Of a stretch of 64,000 nt of DNA, positions 34,436 to 44,400 are shown in pieces. The number at the start of each line of letters is the position of its first letter. Within the stretch, counting starts at the first letter, position 1. Under the pieces are notes generated by a model. The model worked only from the letters and a program-made list of their open reading frames with translations, did not search any database and was not told where the DNA came from. The translations under genes and the position numbers were made by a program. The stretch spans positions 8,361 through 72,360 of the forward strand of contig JAGQRV010000018.1 in assembly GCA_020425125.1 (NCBI GenBank). Direction: 5' to 3'. This DNA is from Paracoccaceae bacterium. GTDB lineage: Bacteria > Pseudomonadota > Alphaproteobacteria > Rhodobacterales > Rhodobacteraceae.

Positions 34436-36451
34436 ATGCGACATTGGGTACAGGTTGGAGTTGTCCTTGCAGCATGCCTCGCGGGTCCCGCCGAGGCGGA
34501 TCTTGCCGCTGCGATGGACGCCGTGCGGGCACGCGACTGGGACAGGGCTGCCGCGGAGGTGTCGGGCGCCCGGCCCGCCGTGGCGGCGGTCGTGACATGG
34601 TCTCGGCTGCGCGCGGGCGATGGCAGCTTCGAGGACTACCTCGGATTTATCCGTCAGTATCCGGACTGGCCGGGGATGAGCGGCCTGCGCGGCCGGGGGG
34701 AACCTGCGATTCCGGCGGATGCCGCCCCGTCGGATGTCCTTGACTATTTCGGCGATACCGACCCGAAGACCGGCGACGGTGTCCTGCGCCTGACCGCGGC
34801 GCTGACCGCCGAGGGGCGCGCAGCAGACGCCGAGGCGCTTGCCGTCCGCGCCTGGACCACCATGCCGCTCGGCCCGCTGGCCGAAAGCACGCTGCTTGCG
34901 ATCTACGGACCGGCCCTTGCCGGCCATCAGATCGAACGGATGGACGCGATGCTGTGGCAGGGAGCCCTCTCCGCGGCCGAGCGGCAGCGGCCCCGGGTGC
35001 CGGAAGGCTGGCGCCGGCTCTACGATGCCCGCTCGGCGCTTCGGCTCGATGCGCCGGGGGTCGATTTCCGGATTGCGGATGTGCCGCCGGCCCTTGCGGG
35101 CGATCCGGGCCTCGCCTGGGAGCGGATGGAATGGCGGGCCCGGCGCGGCCGGACCGACGACATGATCGCGCTGATGCTCGACCGCTCGACGCGCGCCGAC
35201 AGGCTGGGCCGGCCCGAGGCATGGGCCGGGCGCCGGCGCGAACTGGTCTACGACTTGGTGCAGGAGGGCGACCCGCGCCGCGCCTACGCGCTGGCTGCGC
35301 ACCATCGGCTGACCTCCGGTCCGGACTATGCCGATCTGGAATGGCTGTCCGGGTATCTGGCGCTGAGGTTTCTCGACGATCCCGAAACCGCACTTGGCCA
35401 TTTCCAGAACTTCCGCGCGGCGGTCGGGACGCCGATCAGCCTCGGCCGGGCCGGCTATTGGGAGGGGCGTGCGCTGGAGGCGCTCGGCCGGGAGTCGGAG
35501 GCGCATACCGCCTACGTCTTCGGGGCGGAGTACCAGACGAGCTTCTACGGCCAACTGGCCGCCGAACGTGCGGGTCTGCCGATGGACCCGCTGATGGCCG
35601 GGACCGAGGTCTTTGCGATTCCTCCGCATCCGGCCTTTGCCAGATCCAGCGTCTTTGCCGCCGGGCTGGCGCTGGCCGAAGCCGGCGAACCCGAACTCGC
35701 GGCGCGGTTCTTCGCGCATCTGGCCGAGAGCCTGACGCGGGACGAGATCGGCCAGATGCTGGAAGTGACCGAGGCCCTCGGCAGCCCCTATATCCAGCTT
35801 CAGATCGCCAAGCGCGCGGCTCAGGCGGGCGTCATGCTGCACCGGGCCTATTTCCCGCTCTTCGCGCTGAGCGTGGAGGGCGTCGCCGATGTCAGCCCCG
35901 AACTGGCCCTGTCGATCGCCCGCAGGGAGAGCGAGTTCAATGGCCGCGTGATCAGCGCGGCAGGCGCGCGCGGCCTCATGCAGGTGATGCCGGCGACGGC
36001 GCAGCACATGGCCGAACGGACCGCGCAGCCGTTTTCGGTCGACCGCCTGACCGCGGACCCGGCCTACAATGCCCTGCTGGGCACTGCCTATCTGCAGGAT
36101 CTCCGCAACCGGTTCGGCGCCGCGACCGTGCTGGTGGTGGCGGGCTACAATGCCGGGCCGGGCCGGCCGCAACGCTGGCTGGCCACGATCGGAGATCCGC
36201 GCGGCGCGCGGATGGATCCGGTCGACTGGATCGAGATGATCCCCTTCGACGAGACCCGGAACTACGTGATGCGGGTGACCGAAAGCCTTGCCCCCTACCG
36301 TGCGCGCCTCGCCGGCAAGCCGGTCCCGCTCACCCTGAGCGAGGAGCTGGCGGCACCGGCCTGGGACGGTGCTCCGGCGCCCGGCCGGCGGCCCGCCGCA
36401 ACGTCGGTCACGCCGCCGGTTGTTCCGGTGACGCGGGCGGCGACACCGTGA
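34436..36451 (+). CDS. slt: Soluble lytic murein transglycosylase (Slt70-like)
   Basis: A 671-residue periplasmic enzyme that cleaves the MurNAc-GlcNAc bond of peptidoglycan with formation of 1,6-anhydroMurNAc. Signal peptide: [21 protein letters not shown], cleavage near residue 21. A long alpha-superhelical U/L domain (about 25-470) is followed by the SLT catalytic domain: [13 protein letters not shown] (catalytic glutamate near residue 500), [15 protein letters not shown], and [14 protein letters not shown]. The LAAC before the cleavage site looks like a possible lipobox, but the AEA-D site fits better. A proline/alanine-rich tail of ~40 residues ends the protein. Confidence 0.92.
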   Translation: MRHWVQVGVVLAACLAGPAEADLAAAMDAVRARDWDRAAAEVSGARPAVAAVVTWSRLRAGDGSFEDYLGFIRQYPDWPGMSGLRGRGEPAIPADAAPSDVLDYFGDTDPKTGDGVLRLTAALTAEGRAADAEALAVRAWTTMPLGPLAESTLLAIYGPALAGHQIERMDAMLWQGALSAAERQRPRVPEGWRRLYDARSALRLDAPGVDFRIADVPPALAGDPGLAWERMEWRARRGRTDDMIALMLDRSTRADRLGRPEAWAGRRRELVYDLVQEGDPRRAYALAAHHRLTSGPDYADLEWLSGYLALRFLDDPETALGHFQNFRAAVGTPISLGRAGYWEGRALEALGRESEAHTAYVFGAEYQTSFYGQLAAERAGLPMDPLMAGTEVFAIPPHPAFARSSVFAAGLALAEAGEPELAARFFAHLAESLTRDEIGQMLEVTEALGSPYIQLQIAKRAAQAGVMLHRAYFPLFALSVEGVADVSPELALSIARRESEFNGRVISAAGARGLMQVMPATAQHMAERTAQPFSVDRLTADPAYNALLGTAYLQDLRNRFGAATVLVVAGYNAGPGRPQRWLATIGDPRGARMDPVDWIEMIPFDETRNYVMRVTESLAPYRARLAGKPVPLTLSEELAAPAWDGAPAPGRRPAATSVTPPVVPVTRAATP

Positions 36452-36463
36452 TCTGCCCGCCGG

Positions 36464-37381
36464 TCAGCCGGCGGCGCGTTTCCGCGCCCGCCAGAGCGTG
36501 AAGAGCCCGGCCCCGACAACGATGCTGGCGCCAACCACCACGGCCGGGCGCAACGGTTCGCCGAAAATTCCGATCCCGACCGCCGCGGCGAAGACGAGCT
36601 GGAGATAGGCGAAGGGCTGCACCGCACCGGCCTCTGCCAGGTCGTAGGCCCGGATCAGGCACCAGTGGCCGAGAACGCCGAAGCAGCAAAGCAGCGCCAT
36701 CCAGCCCCAGTCGGCCCGTGCCATCGGCTCCCAGAACCACATGCCCACGGCAGTGGTTGCCACCGCGCCAGCGGTCCCGGTCCAGAAGAAGCTGGTGGCG
36801 GCGGAATCGCGCCGCGCGGCGTAGCGTGTCAGCAGCCCGTAAAGTGCGAACATCGACGCTGCAATCAGCGGTACCACGGCGACGGGGTCGATCACCGACA
36901 CGCCGGGCTGCAGGATCACCAGAATGCCGCAGAACCCGATGGCGATGGCGGTCCAGCGCCGCCAGCCGACCTTTTCACCCAGTACCGGCCCGGACAGCGC
37001 GGCCACGATCAGCGGATAGCAGGCGAAGACGGAATGGCTCTCGACGAGGCCGAGCAACACGAAGCTCGTCACCATGACGCAGATCTCGCCCGCAAGCAGG
37101 AAGCCCCGGAACGCCTGCAGGACCGGCTGGCGGGTCGCGGCTGCGGCGCGGATGCCGCTCCGGCGTGCCGCGACGAGGATCACGAAGGCCGCGAAGAACC
37201 AGTAGCGGATCATCACGATCATCAGGATGTTGTAGATCCCGCCCAGATGCCGCGAGAGGCCGTCCTGGATCGCGAACACGAAGGCCGCGGCGACCATGAA
37301 GCCGATACCTGCTCGGGTCCGCTGCGCGACGTCGATGGCAGGAATTTCGGGCGCCTCGACGCCCGCCGTGACGGGGCTCAC
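36464..37381 (-). CDS. EamA/DMT family transporter
   Basis: A 305-residue protein with about ten membrane helices in two EamA repeats (residues ~20-150 and ~165-300). The start is GTG at 37381, which overlaps the mnmD stop (GTGTGA); the frame stays open further upstream, inside mnmD, but that part is not hydrophobic. FVFAIQDGLSRHLGG and GLLTRYAARRDSAATSFFWTG are typical of the drug/metabolite exporter superfamily, RhaT/YdcZ-like. The substrate is unknown. The gene is convergent with slt, 12 bases apart. Confidence 0.85.
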   Translation of the reverse strand: MSPVTAGVEAPEIPAIDVAQRTRAGIGFMVAAAFVFAIQDGLSRHLGGIYNILMIVMIRYWFFAAFVILVAARRSGIRAAAATRQPVLQAFRGFLLAGEICVMVTSFVLLGLVESHSVFACYPLIVAALSGPVLGEKVGWRRWTAIAIGFCGILVILQPGVSVIDPVAVVPLIAASMFALYGLLTRYAARRDSAATSFFWTGTAGAVATTAVGMWFWEPMARADWGWMALLCCFGVLGHWCLIRAYDLAEAGAVQPFAYLQLVFAAAVGIGIFGEPLRPAVVVGASIVVGAGLFTLWRARKRAAG

Positions 37382-38061
37382 ACCAGCCGGCCGATGGTCA
37401 TATGCCGCTTGCGGCCGAAGCCGGGTACGCGCGCGACCTCGAATCCGGCGGCCTCCAGCCCGCGGCGCACTTCGCCGGCGGCACTGTAGGTGGCGCAGCT
37501 TCCCGTCGGTGCTGTGTGGAGCGCGATTTCGACCAGAAGCTGGGTCTCCCACAATTCGGGATTGCGGGCCGGGGCGAAGCCGTCGAGGAACCACGCATCG
37601 GCGAGCCCGTCCCAGCGGGGCAGGTTTTCGCGCGCATCGCCGATGATCACTTCGGCGTCCAGGTCATCGGTGACGATCCGGGTCTTGCCCGCGTCCCAGG
37701 CCTTGAGAATCGGTGCAGCCAGGTCGCGGATCTCGGGAAAGACGCCCAGCGAGGTTTCCATCTCGTCCGCCGAAAGCGGGTAGGCCTCGAACCCGGTGTA
37801 GCGCAGACGCCCCGGGGTGCCGCTGAGGCGCCAAGCCTGGAGCGCCGCGCAGAGGTTCAGTCCCGTCCCGAAGCCCAGTTCGCCGATCCTGAACCCCGGC
37901 GCGAAGCGGCCGGGCAGGTCGTTGCCGGCCAGGAAGACATGACGGCTTTCCGCCAGCCCGTCCTCCAGCGAATAATAGGGGTCGTCGAACACCCGGGAGA
38001 CCGGGACGCCGTCAGGATTCCATTCGATGTCGGCAGTGTGACCTGTCATGTGCGAAGCCAT
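37378..38061 (-). CDS. mnmD: tRNA 5-methylaminomethyl-2-thiouridine methyltransferase MnmD
   Basis: A 227-residue SAM-dependent methyltransferase equal to the N-terminal half of E. coli MnmC. It methylates nm5(s2)U34 in the wobble position of tRNAs. The SAM-binding GELGFGTGLNLCAALQAW (about 60-77), FEAYPLSADEM, and the DAWFLDGFAPARNPELW motif (with the D-G-F-x-P signature of MnmD) are present. There is no oxidoreductase domain in this gene; a separate FAD oxidoreductase lies divergently 95 bases away. The start is either 38061 or 38049; neither has a clear binding site. Confidence 0.92.
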   Translation of the reverse strand: MASHMTGHTADIEWNPDGVPVSRVFDDPYYSLEDGLAESRHVFLAGNDLPGRFAPGFRIGELGFGTGLNLCAALQAWRLSGTPGRLRYTGFEAYPLSADEMETSLGVFPEIRDLAAPILKAWDAGKTRIVTDDLDAEVIIGDARENLPRWDGLADAWFLDGFAPARNPELWETQLLVEIALHTAPTGSCATYSAAGEVRRGLEAAGFEVARVPGFGRKRHMTIGRLV

Positions 38062-38156
38062 GCGAGATATATGATATTTCGGTCATTCCGCTTTGTTGTG
38101 CAATGAGACATTTGTGGCGGTGTCGCAATCACGACACGAATCTCTGCAGGTGCAGC

Positions 38157-39206
38157 ATGGGCCGAGCCGACATTCTGGTGCGCGGGGCCGGGATTTTCGG
38201 CCTGAGCATCGCGTTTGCCTGCCTGAAGCGTGGTGCGACGGTCGAGGTCGCCGACCCGCACGGCCTCGCCGCCGGGGCCAGCGGCGGGATCGTCGGGGCC
38301 CTGGCGCCGCATGTGCCGGACGGCTGGAATGCCAAAAAGGCCTTTCAGTTCGAGAGCCTGGTGATGGCAGCGGGGTGGTGGGCGGAGATCGAGGATCTGG
38401 CCGGGCAATCGGCGGGCTATGCGCGGCTGGGGCGCCTGCAGCCGGTCGAGTCGGCTCAGGCGCTGGCGCTTGCCGAGGCGCGGGCGGACTCTGCGCGGGA
38501 TTTGTGGCGGGGCGTGGCGGAGTGGCGGATTATCGCCGCCGATGACGCCGGGTCCTGGGCGCCGGTTTCACCGACCGGCCAGCTGATTCGCGACACGCTG
38601 AGCGCGCGGCTGCATCCGCGACAGGCCTGCACCGCACTTGCGGCCGCGATCCGCGCATTGGGCGGGCGCATCGTGGCCGAACCGTCCGGTTCCCCCGGCG
38701 CGACGGTAGAGGCGACGGGCCATCTCGGGCTGGATGCGCTCGGGCGTGAGATCGGACGGCCTGTCGGCACCGGCGTCAAGGGGCAGGCGGCGCTCCTTGC
38801 GCTCGACCGGCGCGCGGCGCCGCAGATCTTCGCCGCCGGGGTGCATGTCGTACCCCATGCGGACGGCACGGTCGCGGTGGGATCGACCAGCGAACGGGTC
38901 TTCACCGATCCCGCCGGAACCGACGCTCAGCTCGATGACGTGGTGGCGCAGGCCATCCGCATCTGCCCGGACCTCTCGGGGGCGGCGGTTGTCGCGCGCT
39001 GGGCCGGGGTACGGCCAAGGGCCCGGACGCGGGCGCCGATGCTCGGGCCGCATCCGCTCAGGCCCGGCACGTTCATCGCCAATGGCGGCTTCAAGATCGG
39101 CTTCGGGATCGCACCGAAGGTCGGCGAGGTGATCGCGGACCTGGTGCTTGACGGGCGCGACGGCATTCCGGACGGCTTCCGGGTCGAGGACAACCTGTAC
39201 GCCTGA
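38157..39206 (+). CDS. FAD-dependent oxidoreductase, MnmC2-like
   Basis: A 349-residue DAO-family flavoenzyme. The dinucleotide-binding fingerprint is at the N-terminus (ILVRGAGIFGLSIAFACLKRG, residues 6-26), then AAGASGGIVGALAPHVPDGWN, and near the end ARWAGVRPRARTRAPMLGPH and IANGGFKIGFGIAPKVGEVIADL, as in glycine oxidase and the C-terminal half of E. coli MnmC. Beside mnmD it is the natural candidate to turn cmnm5U34 into nm5U34. In this organism the two MnmC activities thus appear split and divergently transcribed. The ATG at 38157 has CAGG six bases upstream. Other amine-oxidase roles are not excluded. Confidence 0.8.
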   Translation: MGRADILVRGAGIFGLSIAFACLKRGATVEVADPHGLAAGASGGIVGALAPHVPDGWNAKKAFQFESLVMAAGWWAEIEDLAGQSAGYARLGRLQPVESAQALALAEARADSARDLWRGVAEWRIIAADDAGSWAPVSPTGQLIRDTLSARLHPRQACTALAAAIRALGGRIVAEPSGSPGATVEATGHLGLDALGREIGRPVGTGVKGQAALLALDRRAAPQIFAAGVHVVPHADGTVAVGSTSERVFTDPAGTDAQLDDVVAQAIRICPDLSGAAVVARWAGVRPRARTRAPMLGPHPLRPGTFIANGGFKIGFGIAPKVGEVIADLVLDGRDGIPDGFRVEDNLYA

Positions 39207-39217
39207 CCGAGGCGGTC

Positions 39218-39838
39218 CTAGAACTCAACCCCCTGCTGGGCCTTGATGCCGGCCCGGAACGGATGCTTGACCAGTTCCATCTCGGTCACCAGATCGGCGA
39301 TCTCGATCAGCGCCTCGGGAGCGTTCCGGCCGGTCAGGATCACGTGGGTCATCTCCGGTTTCTCCTGCGTCAGGAACGTCGCGACCTCGGCGGCGTCGAG
39401 ATACTCGTAGCGCAGCGCGATGTTGATCTCGTCGAGCAGCACCATGCGGTAGCGCGGATCGCGAATGATCTCCTTCGCCTTCTCCCAGGCGGCCCGCGCC
39501 ATCTGCGTGTCGCGGGCGCGGTCCTGGGTTTCCCAGGTGAAGCCCTCTCCCATCGTGTGAAAAGCGCAGATGTCGGAGAATTGCCGCTGGATCAGGTCGC
39601 GTTCCCCGGTTGCCATGCCGCCCTTGATGAACTGCACCACCGCGCAGGGCATGCCATGCGCGATCGACCGGAAGATCATCCCGAAGGCGGCCGTCGACTT
39701 GCCCTTGCCCTTGCCGGTATGGACGATGACCAGCCCCTTCTCGTCCGATTTCGTCGCCATGATCTTGTCGCGTGCCGCTTTCTTCTTGGCCATCTTGGCG
39801 GCGTGGCGGGCGAGGTCGGTTTCCGGGATTCCGGTCAT
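39218..39838 (-). CDS. cobO: Cob(I)yrinic acid a,c-diamide adenosyltransferase
   Basis: A 206-residue CobA/CobO/BtuR-type ATP:corrinoid adenosyltransferase that attaches the 5'-deoxyadenosyl ligand to Co(I) corrinoid. The P-loop is TGKGKGKST (41-49), followed by AAFGMIFRSIAHG, VQFIKGGMATGERDL, VLLDEINIALRYEYLD and VILTGRNAPEALIEIADLVTEM. All are diagnostic. The N-terminal ~30 residues are lysine- and alanine-rich. AGGGAG lies upstream of the ATG. Unlike other cobalamin genes here it stands alone between the MnmC2-like gene and lrgB. Confidence 0.96.
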   Translation of the reverse strand: MTGIPETDLARHAAKMAKKKAARDKIMATKSDEKGLVIVHTGKGKGKSTAAFGMIFRSIAHGMPCAVVQFIKGGMATGERDLIQRQFSDICAFHTMGEGFTWETQDRARDTQMARAAWEKAKEIIRDPRYRMVLLDEINIALRYEYLDAAEVATFLTQEKPEMTHVILTGRNAPEALIEIADLVTEMELVKHPFRAGIKAQQGVEF

Positions 39839-39927
39839 CTGCTTGCTCCCTTCGCGACGCGTTCGTGGCGCCGGTCCTCAAGCATAGTGGGATCGGCGGC
39901 CAGGTCCATGGCTCGGAAGCTCCGGGT

Positions 39928-40644
39928 TCAGAACAGCCAGCCGACGATGATCGGCGCGATCATCGCGGTGAGGATGGCGTTCAGCGCCATGCCGATCCCG
40001 GCGAAGGCGCCGGCCGTCGGGTCGACCTGGAAGGCGCGGGCCGTGCCGATGCCGTGGCACATGGCGCCGGTGGCGAAGCCGCGGGCGCGGTAATCCTTCA
40101 CGCCGAGCCGGTTGTAGAACGGTGTCACGATCACCGCGCCGAAGATGCCGGTCAGGATCACCAGCGCCGCGGTCAGCCCGGGCGCGCCGCCGATCTTCTC
40201 TGCGATGCCGATGGCGACCGGCGAGGTGACCGCCTTCGGCGCCAGCGAAAGCAGCGAGACGTCGCGGAGCCCCAGCGCCCAGCCGATGCCGAGCGCGGTC
40301 AGAATGGTGACCAGCGACCCTGCGACCAGCGCCGCGGTCATCGGCACCGCCGTGGCCAGGATATGCCGGCGATTGGCGTGGAGCGGCAGGGCCAGCGCCA
40401 CAGTGGCCGGGCCGAGCAGGAAATGGACGAACTGTGCGCCCTGGAAATAGGTGGCGTAATCGGTCCCGGTCGCAAGCAGCAGGGCCGACAGCAGCACCAT
40501 CGCGATCAGGACCGGATTGACCACCGGGCGGCGGCCGGATGCCCGGAACGCCCAGTCGCCGATCGCGTAGGCGACGAGCGTCAGCGCGAGCCAGAGCAGC
40601 GGGCCTTCGCGCAGATAGACCCAGATGCGGAACATTCCCTCCAT
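39928..40644 (-). CDS. lrgB: LrgB/CidB family membrane protein
   Basis: A 238-residue integral membrane protein with seven to eight helices. The family signatures LLGPATVALALPLHAN, SLAPKAVTSPVAIGIAEKIGG and GFATGAMCHGIGTARAFQ are clear. In Staphylococcus LrgAB/CidAB proteins act as holin-like regulators of autolysis; in plants and some bacteria relatives transport glycolate, glycerate or pyruvate. Which role applies here is open. The start is three bases after the lrgA stop. Confidence 0.92.
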   Translation of the reverse strand: MEGMFRIWVYLREGPLLWLALTLVAYAIGDWAFRASGRRPVVNPVLIAMVLLSALLLATGTDYATYFQGAQFVHFLLGPATVALALPLHANRRHILATAVPMTAALVAGSLVTILTALGIGWALGLRDVSLLSLAPKAVTSPVAIGIAEKIGGAPGLTAALVILTGIFGAVIVTPFYNRLGVKDYRARGFATGAMCHGIGTARAFQVDPTAGAFAGIGMALNAILTAMIAPIIVGWLF

Positions 40645-40647
40645 GGC

Positions 40648-40998
40648 TCAGCTCCGGGGCCGGGTCATGCGGGCCACGGCAACGAAGGTCAGCGCGGTGA
40701 CGGCGAGACCGGCCAGCGTCGAGACCACGATGGCGGCAAGAAGCGCGGCACCGTCGGATCCGAGGAGGCCCAGATAGGCCACGATACCGGTGCCGGCAGG
40801 CACGAAGAGCAGCGAAAGATGCGACAGAAGCGCTTCGGCGGTCGCCCGGATCGTCCCGACCAGCCGCGGGACAGCGAAGAGAAGGCTGACGAGAAAGACC
40901 ATCCCCAGCACCGGTCCGGGCAGGGGCAGGGCAAGGGCACGGACGACGATCTCGCCTGCAAGCTGGCAGGAGAGAAGAATCGAGAAGGCTGGGATCAT
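40648..40998 (-). CDS. lrgA: LrgA/CidA family holin-like protein
   Basis: A 116-residue protein with four predicted membrane helices, beginning MIPAFSILLSCQLAGEIVVRALALPLPGPVLGM, of which the LPGPVLGM motif is the LrgA signature, and LLFVPAGTGIVAYLGLL follows. It is the small partner of LrgB; the two genes are adjacent and surely co-transcribed. The ~125 bases upstream to the next gene hold no clear operator that I can see. Confidence 0.9.
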   Translation of the reverse strand: MIPAFSILLSCQLAGEIVVRALALPLPGPVLGMVFLVSLLFAVPRLVGTIRATAEALLSHLSLLFVPAGTGIVAYLGLLGSDGAALLAAIVVSTLAGLAVTALTFVAVARMTRPRS

Positions 40999-41124
40999 GG
41001 GAAGGCTCCGTTCGGGGACCGCCGGAGTCTAGCGCGGCCGGTCCGGCGCGCCCGTCGCGCGTTCTGTCGCAGTCCAGGACGGCGGACCGCCGCGCCGCTG
41101 GCCGCAGTTCAGCCGCCATTAACC

Positions 41125-41496
41125 ATGCCCGTGCAATGGCCGCTAATGCGGTGCGCGCGTTCCCTGGCCCTGACCTGCCTCTGCCTCGCCGGCTGTGCGT
41201 CCCCGAGCCTGCCGATGCGCAACGCGCCGGCAGCTCGCGTCGCGGTGGGAGACACCGAATTCATCGTCCGCCACAATTCCTACAGGGCCGAGGCAGTCCG
41301 GACATCCGCTGCGGCCCATCCCACCGTCGCCGCGATGCTTCTGCGTGCCCGCGCGGCGATGGAGACGGCAAGCGGCTGCACCGTCCGCCCCGGCACGCTT
41401 TACGGCGATGCGGTCCTGTCCGAGGCGTTTCTCGACTGTCCGGGGCAGCAGCCGGCCCGGCTTCAGCCGCGCTGGATCTATTCGCCGCCGGGCTGA
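41125..41496 (+). CDS. Small secreted lipoprotein
   Basis: A protein of 123 residues from the ATG at 41125, or 116 from the ATG at 41146. The second start is preferred if the TTAACCAT at 41119-41126 is a regulatory site, because the first ATG lies inside it. Either gives a type II signal peptide ending LCLAGC, with the lipidated cysteine followed by ASPSL. The mature part (about 95 residues) contains two more cysteines (GCTVRPGT and DCPGQQP), which could form a disulphide. I do not recognise the family. The 3' end overlaps convergent cobN by 19 bases. Confidence 0.72.
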   Translation: MPVQWPLMRCARSLALTCLCLAGCASPSLPMRNAPAARVAVGDTEFIVRHNSYRAEAVRTSAAAHPTVAAMLLRARAAMETASGCTVRPGTLYGDAVLSEAFLDCPGQQPARLQPRWIYSPPG

Positions 41497-44400
41497 GCCG
41501 GTGCGAGACCCCTGGACGCCTCGGCGATCCGGGCGCGGGCCGAATTGGACCGCGGTGTCCAGAGCCCGCGGTTAACCGCTTCCTGCAGCCGATCGGCGAT
41601 CTCGCGCAGGGCGGCCGGATTGTGCTCGGCGATGAAGTCCCGCGTCGCCTCGTCGGCCAGGAAGGCCGCCTCGACCGCGTCGAAATGGTGGCCCCGGACC
41701 GCTCCGGTGGTGGCGGCGAAGGCGAACAGATAGTCGACCGTTGCGGCGATCTCGAAGGCGCCCTTGTAACCGTGGCGCTTGACGCCCGCGATCCATTTCG
41801 GGTTCACCACGCGGCTGCGCACCACGCGGGCGATCTCGTCTTCGAGGGTGCGGATCACCGGGCGTTCGGGGCGCGAATGGTCGTTGTGATAGACCGGCCG
41901 CGCCTGCCCTTGCAGATGCGCCACTGCGGCGGCGGCGCCGCCCTCGAACTGGTAGTAGTCGTCGCTGTCCAGCAGGTCGTGCTCGCGGTTGTCCTGATTC
42001 TGGACCACGGCCTCGGTCTGCGACAGGCGCGTCTCCAGCGCTGCCCGGGCGGGCGACCCCTCGGCGCCCTTGCCATAGGCGTAGGATCCCCAGTCGAGAT
42101 AGGCCGCAGCCAGGTCGGAAGTGTCGTTCCAGAGCCGTTCGTCGATCATCGCCTGAAGCCCGGCCCCGTAGGCGCCGGGCTTGGAGCCGAAGACGCGGAA
42201 CTGTCCTTCCGGCCCTTCCCGGCGGGCGCGGGCGGCGGCGGGGTTCAGATCCTCGGGCTCGTCCATCGCCATCACCGACCGCGCCGCCGAGTCGACGAGA
42301 TCGATCTGTGCCGGGAAGGCATCGCGGAAGAACCCGGATACGCGAAGCGTCACGTCGACCCGCGGCCGGCCCAATGCGGTAACCGGGATCACCTCGAACC
42401 CGGTCACCCGGCGGTTCACCGCGTCCCAGCGTGGCCTTACCCCCATCAGCGCCAGCGCCTGGGCGATGTCGTCGCCGCCGGTACGCATGTTGGCCGTGCC
42501 CCAGGCCGTCAGCAGCATCGTGCGCGGCCAGTCGCCCTGGTCCTGCAGGTGCCGCTCGATCAGCAGGTTCGCGGATTTCCATCCAAGCGCCCAGGCAGTC
42601 GGGGTCGGCACCGCCCGGCTGTCGACGCTGAAGAAGTTCCGTCCCGTGGGCAGCACGTCCAGCCGGCCCCGCGTCGGGGCGCCCGAGGCGCCCGGGGCGA
42701 CGAATTGCCCTGAAAGGGCGGTGAGGAGGCCTGTCCCCTCTGCCGCGCCGCAGTCCGCGACCAGCGGCCGGATCCGGGTCTCGATCTCCGCCAGAACGGT
42801 CGCGCTGGCCGGGCCGGGCGCCGGGGCCGCTCCGTCGATCAGCCGCGCCGCCAGTGCCTCCAGCCGCTCCACCGTGTCTCCGGTGCTGCGCCACCTGCCC
42901 TCGGACGCCGCCCGCAGGGGCTCGGGCGTCGGCCCCGTCCAGGGCGCAGCCATGTCGCAATCCAGCGGATCGAAGCCAAGCCCCAGGTCGGCCGCCAGCG
43001 CCCGCGGCAGCGCGGCGTCGCCGCCGGTGCCGTTCCCGCGCGGCAGCCGCACCAGGGCCTGGATCAGGTCGCGTGCCAGCCGCCCCGCGGGGGGCTGGCC
43101 GAAGACATGCAGCCCGTCGCGGATCTGCGCTTCCTTCAATTCGCAGAGCCATGCGTCGAGCCGGGCGAGGTCGCGTTCCTCGTCCTCGCCGGTCATCCCG
43201 GCATCCTGGCCCAGCCCGGTTGCGGCGCAGAGGCTGGCGATCTCCCGCCGCAGATGCGCGATGCGCCGCGGATCGACTCCGACCGCCTCGTAATATTCGT
43301 CGACCAGCGCCTCGAGGTCGCGCAGGGGCCCATAGCTTTCCGCCCGCGTCAGCGGCGGGGTCAGATGGTCCACGATCACCGCCTGCGCCCGCCGCTTGGC
43401 CTGGGTGCCTTCGCCGGGATCGTTGACGATGAACGGATAGACATGCGGCATCGGCCCCAGCACCGCTTCCGGCCAGCATTCCTCGCTCAGCGCCACCGCC
43501 TTGCCGGGCAGCCATTCCAGATTGCCGTGCTTGCCCATGTGCACGATGGCCTGGGCGCCGAAGCTCTGGCGCAGCCAGAAATAGAAGGCGAGATAGTTGT
43601 GCGGCGGCACCAGGTCGGGACTGTGATAGGTGGCCTCGGGGTCGATGTTGTAGCCCCGCGCCGGCTGCACGCCGACGACGACATTGCCGAATTCCAGCAC
43701 CGACAGCGCGAAATGCCCGCAATCGGTCCGGCCCGGCACGAAGAAGGGGTCCTTCTCCGGCCCGCCCCAGCGGGCCTCGATCTGCTGGCGCAGGCTCCAG
43801 GGCAGGCGGGAATAGTCGTGCGAATAGTCGATCAGCGACAGCGCCACCCCGCCCGCGCGGCGGGCTCGGTCGGGAAGCCAGTTGGTCGGCCCCGCGAGGA
43901 TTGCCCGCATCAGCGCGTCGCTATCGTCTGGTGCGCCCATGACCCGGTAGCCCTCGGCGGCGAGAAGACGCAGGACGTGAACCGTGGCGGCGGGCGTGTC
44001 GAGCCCGACCCCGTTCGCAAGCCGCCCGTCGCGGTTCGGATAGTTGGCCAGAACCAGCGCCACCCGCCGCTCCGATGCCGGGCTCCGCCTCAGCGCGGAC
44101 CAGTTCGCCGCCAGATCCGCCACGAAGGCGATCCGGTCGCCACGGGCGCGGTAGGCCGCGATCGGGCATTCCGTTTCGGCGTCGAAATAGGCCTCGCCCT
44201 TGAAGCTGATCGCCCGGGTCATGACCCGGCCGTCGACTTCGGGCAGTGCCACGTTCATCGCGATGTCGCGCGCGCCGAGCCCGCCAAGGCCGGCTTCCCA
44301 TGCCTCCTCACTGCCGCCCGACAGTACCACCTGGAAGACCGGCGCGCCCCGCGCGGCGGGGCCGGCAAGGGGGTTCGATGCCCCCGCGCCGGCTTCTCCC

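Noticed and set aside
33386-36172. 928-residue form of dapA
   Set aside because: The extension covers slt antisense; DapA has 291 residues from the start at 34261.
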